Shown here piece by piece: positions 5,114 to 6,534 of a stretch of 6,534 nucleotides of DNA (the stretch's first letter is position 1; each line of letters starts with the position of its first letter). A program made the translations under genes and the position numbers. Source of the DNA: Acidiphilium sp. CAG:727. GTDB lineage: Bacteria; Bacillota; Clostridia; Christensenellales; Borkfalkiaceae. The notes beneath the pieces were generated by a model. It was not told the origin of the DNA. It saw nothing but the letters and a program-made list of their open reading frames with translations, and did no database searches. The stretch is taken from the NCBI GenBank assembly GCA_000437515.1, contig FR898472.1, positions 1-6,534 on the forward strand, written 5' to 3'.

Positions 5114-6534
5114 GAATCGATAACTTACATTTACCGGTAACCGCGACAGACGAAGACGCGCTTAAATTTTCGGCAAAAAAGGCAAAAATAAAATTGTCCG
5201 ACGTGAAAGCATTCAGAGTGGTAAAAAAATCGCTCGACGCGAGGGATAAAAACGATATAAAGTTTGTCTATAATACGGAAATCGACGTAAAACCGTTTGA
5301 GGAAGAGCAGGAATTTTCCATTCCCGCAAGCGATAAAAAGCATAAAATATTGGTGGTCGGTTTCGGGCCTGCGGGTATGTTTTGCGCTTTGTTTCTTGCA
5401 AGAGCGGGGTATAATCCCGTCGTTATAGAGCGAGGCAAGAGCGTCGACGAAAGGAAAAAATCGGTAAGCGAATTTACAAAATTCGGCGCGCTCGACCCGG
5501 AAAGCAACGTTCAGTTCGGAGAGGGCGGCGCCGGTACTTTTTCCGACGGCAAATTAAATACGGGGGTATCCGGAACTCTGATTAAAACCGTACTTCGCGA
5601 ATTCGTAAAGCACGGCGCTCCGGCCGAAATCGTATATTCGTCCAGACCGCATATCGGCAGCGATAAGTTGCCGGAAACCGTAAAGAATATACGTCTTGAA
5701 ATAGAAAGACTCGGCGGAAAAGTATTGTTCGGTAAAAAACTCGAGAAATTCGTAATAAACGGCGGGAAAATAGCGGCGGCGATTATAAACGGTGAAGAAA
5801 TCCGCGTAGACGACGTCGTTCTCGCGGTAGGGCATAGCGCGAGGGATACGTTTTACGAACTTGCAAGAGAAAACGTCGCAATGGAAAGAAAACAGTTCGC
5901 TATGGGGTTTCGTATAGAACATAAACGGGAGTTTATCGACGAGGCTCAATACGGCAAAAAATTTGCGGATATTCTCCCTGCGGCCGATTATAGGTTGGCG
6001 AGCCATAAGGCAAAAAGGGGAGTGTTTACTTTTTGTATGTGTCCGGGCGGTGTCGTAATACCCTCGGCAAGCGAACCCGGCGGGGTCGTAACGAACGGTA
6101 TGAGTCTTTACGCTCGCGACGGGGTAAACAGCAATTCGGCGGTACTTTGCGAAATATATCCGTCGGATTTTTACGAGGGTGTACTCGGCGGAGTTGAACT
6201 TCAGAGAGAGATAGAGCGAAAAGCATTCGTACTCGGCGGAAGCGATTATTCCGCCCCTGTACAGAAACTCGAAGATTTTTACGCAATGAAAAGAACCGAT
6301 AAATTCGGTAAGGTTCTCCCGACCTACGAAAGAAATACGCCGTCCGACTTGAACGGGCTTTTCCCGCAGATCGTAACCGAAAGCATAAAAATCGGCATTT
6401 CGGATATGGAAAACAAGCTTAAAGGGTTTTCATACGGCGACGCGGTTCTGACGGGAGCGGAAACGCGCTCTTCGTCGCCTGTCAGAATTTTACGCGACGA
6501 TAATATGGTTTCGCCGACCGTCTGCAATCTTTAC
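5110..6534 (+). CDS. COG2509-type FAD-dependent dehydrogenase (3' end cut by the window)
   Basis: The frame stays open from the ATG to the last base of the window (475 codons), so the C terminus is missing; family members of roughly 520-540 residues suggest about 50-60 are lost. An N-terminal alpha/beta domain ending in VVKKSLDARDKNDIKFVYN (37-55) precedes the FAD-binding motif VVGFGPAGM (82-90) and ERG (107-109). The hallmark block SNVQFGEGGAGTFSDGKL is at 132-149, followed by GHSARDTF (241-248), FCMCPGG (308-314) and TNGMS (328-332). These mark the family of predicted FAD-dependent dehydrogenases whose substrate is not known. The start codon overlaps the stop of the preceding flavoprotein (ATGA), so translational coupling is likely. 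A GGAGG (5092-5096) lies 13 bases upstream, farther than usual. The absent part should carry the last FAD-binding segment after CNLY. Confidence 0.92.
   Translation, partial: MRIDNLHLPVTATDEDALKFSAKKAKIKLSDVKAFRVVKKSLDARDKNDIKFVYNTEIDVKPFEEEQEFSIPASDKKHKILVVGFGPAGMFCALFLARAGYNPVVIERGKSVDERKKSVSEFTKFGALDPESNVQFGEGGAGTFSDGKLNTGVSGTLIKTVLREFVKHGAPAEIVYSSRPHIGSDKLPETVKNIRLEIERLGGKVLFGKKLEKFVINGGKIAAAIINGEEIRVDDVVLAVGHSARDTFYELARENVAMERKQFAMGFRIEHKREFIDEAQYGKKFADILPAADYRLASHKAKRGVFTFCMCPGGVVIPSASEPGGVVTNGMSLYARDGVNSNSAVLCEIYPSDFYEGVLGGVELQREIERKAFVLGGSDYSAPVQKLEDFYAMKRTDKFGKVLPTYERNTPSDLNGLFPQIVTESIKIGISDMENKLKGFSYGDAVLTGAETRSSSPVRILRDDNMVSPTVCNLY

Noticed and set aside
5554..6006. Minus-strand open frame (150 codons) inside the COG2509-type gene
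   Set aside because: It is opposite well-conserved flavoprotein motifs and has no start signals or recognisable domain.

Overview
The window looks like chromosomal core sequence from a bacterium of the Bacillota, probably an uncultured member of the Clostridia. The evidence is the tilS-hpt gene pair, typical sigma-A type promoters, and a large membrane-anchored coiled-coil protein whose C-terminal domain resembles the YegP/DUF1508 repeats common in uncultured Clostridia. The order-level placement is an inference. I see no mobile element, CRISPR array or phage gene.

Layout. Bases 1-21 lie downstream of a tRNA gene; on the minus strand they read as a T-rich tail running into a GC-rich stretch cut by the window edge, possibly half of a terminator. 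Bases 22-99 (minus) encode an initiator tRNA-fMet with one apparently extra base in its T stem. A short AT-rich divergent region (100-250) carries the tRNA promoter on the minus strand and the tilS promoter on the plus strand. Then come tilS (251-1582) and hpt (1603-2145), 20 bases apart. hpt may also have its own promoter inside the end of tilS. A strong hairpin at 2152-2173 ends the convergent minus-strand transcript of a 525-residue protein (2188-3765): one membrane segment, a long coiled coil, an acidic linker and a C-terminal YegP-like module. A second divergent region (3766-3895) holds promoters for that gene and for a plus-strand pair of FAD-dependent oxidoreductases: an HI0933/YhiN-type flavoprotein (3896-5113) and, overlapping it by 4 bases, a COG2509-type FAD-dependent dehydrogenase (5110 to the window end, 3' truncated).

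How the genes relate. TilS modifies the CAU anticodon of tRNA-Ile2 so that it reads AUA, and Hpt salvages purine bases; the pair is a familiar Bacillota arrangement, but the ftsH gene that often follows is absent. The two flavoproteins are probably co-translated, and their substrates are unknown. The coiled-coil protein stands alone with its own promoter and terminator.

Most of the window is ordinary housekeeping. The points most worth a second look are the unstudied coiled-coil/YegP-like protein, the probable leaderless start of the first flavoprotein gene, the T-stem bulge in the initiator tRNA, and the promoter-overlapping palindrome before hpt.
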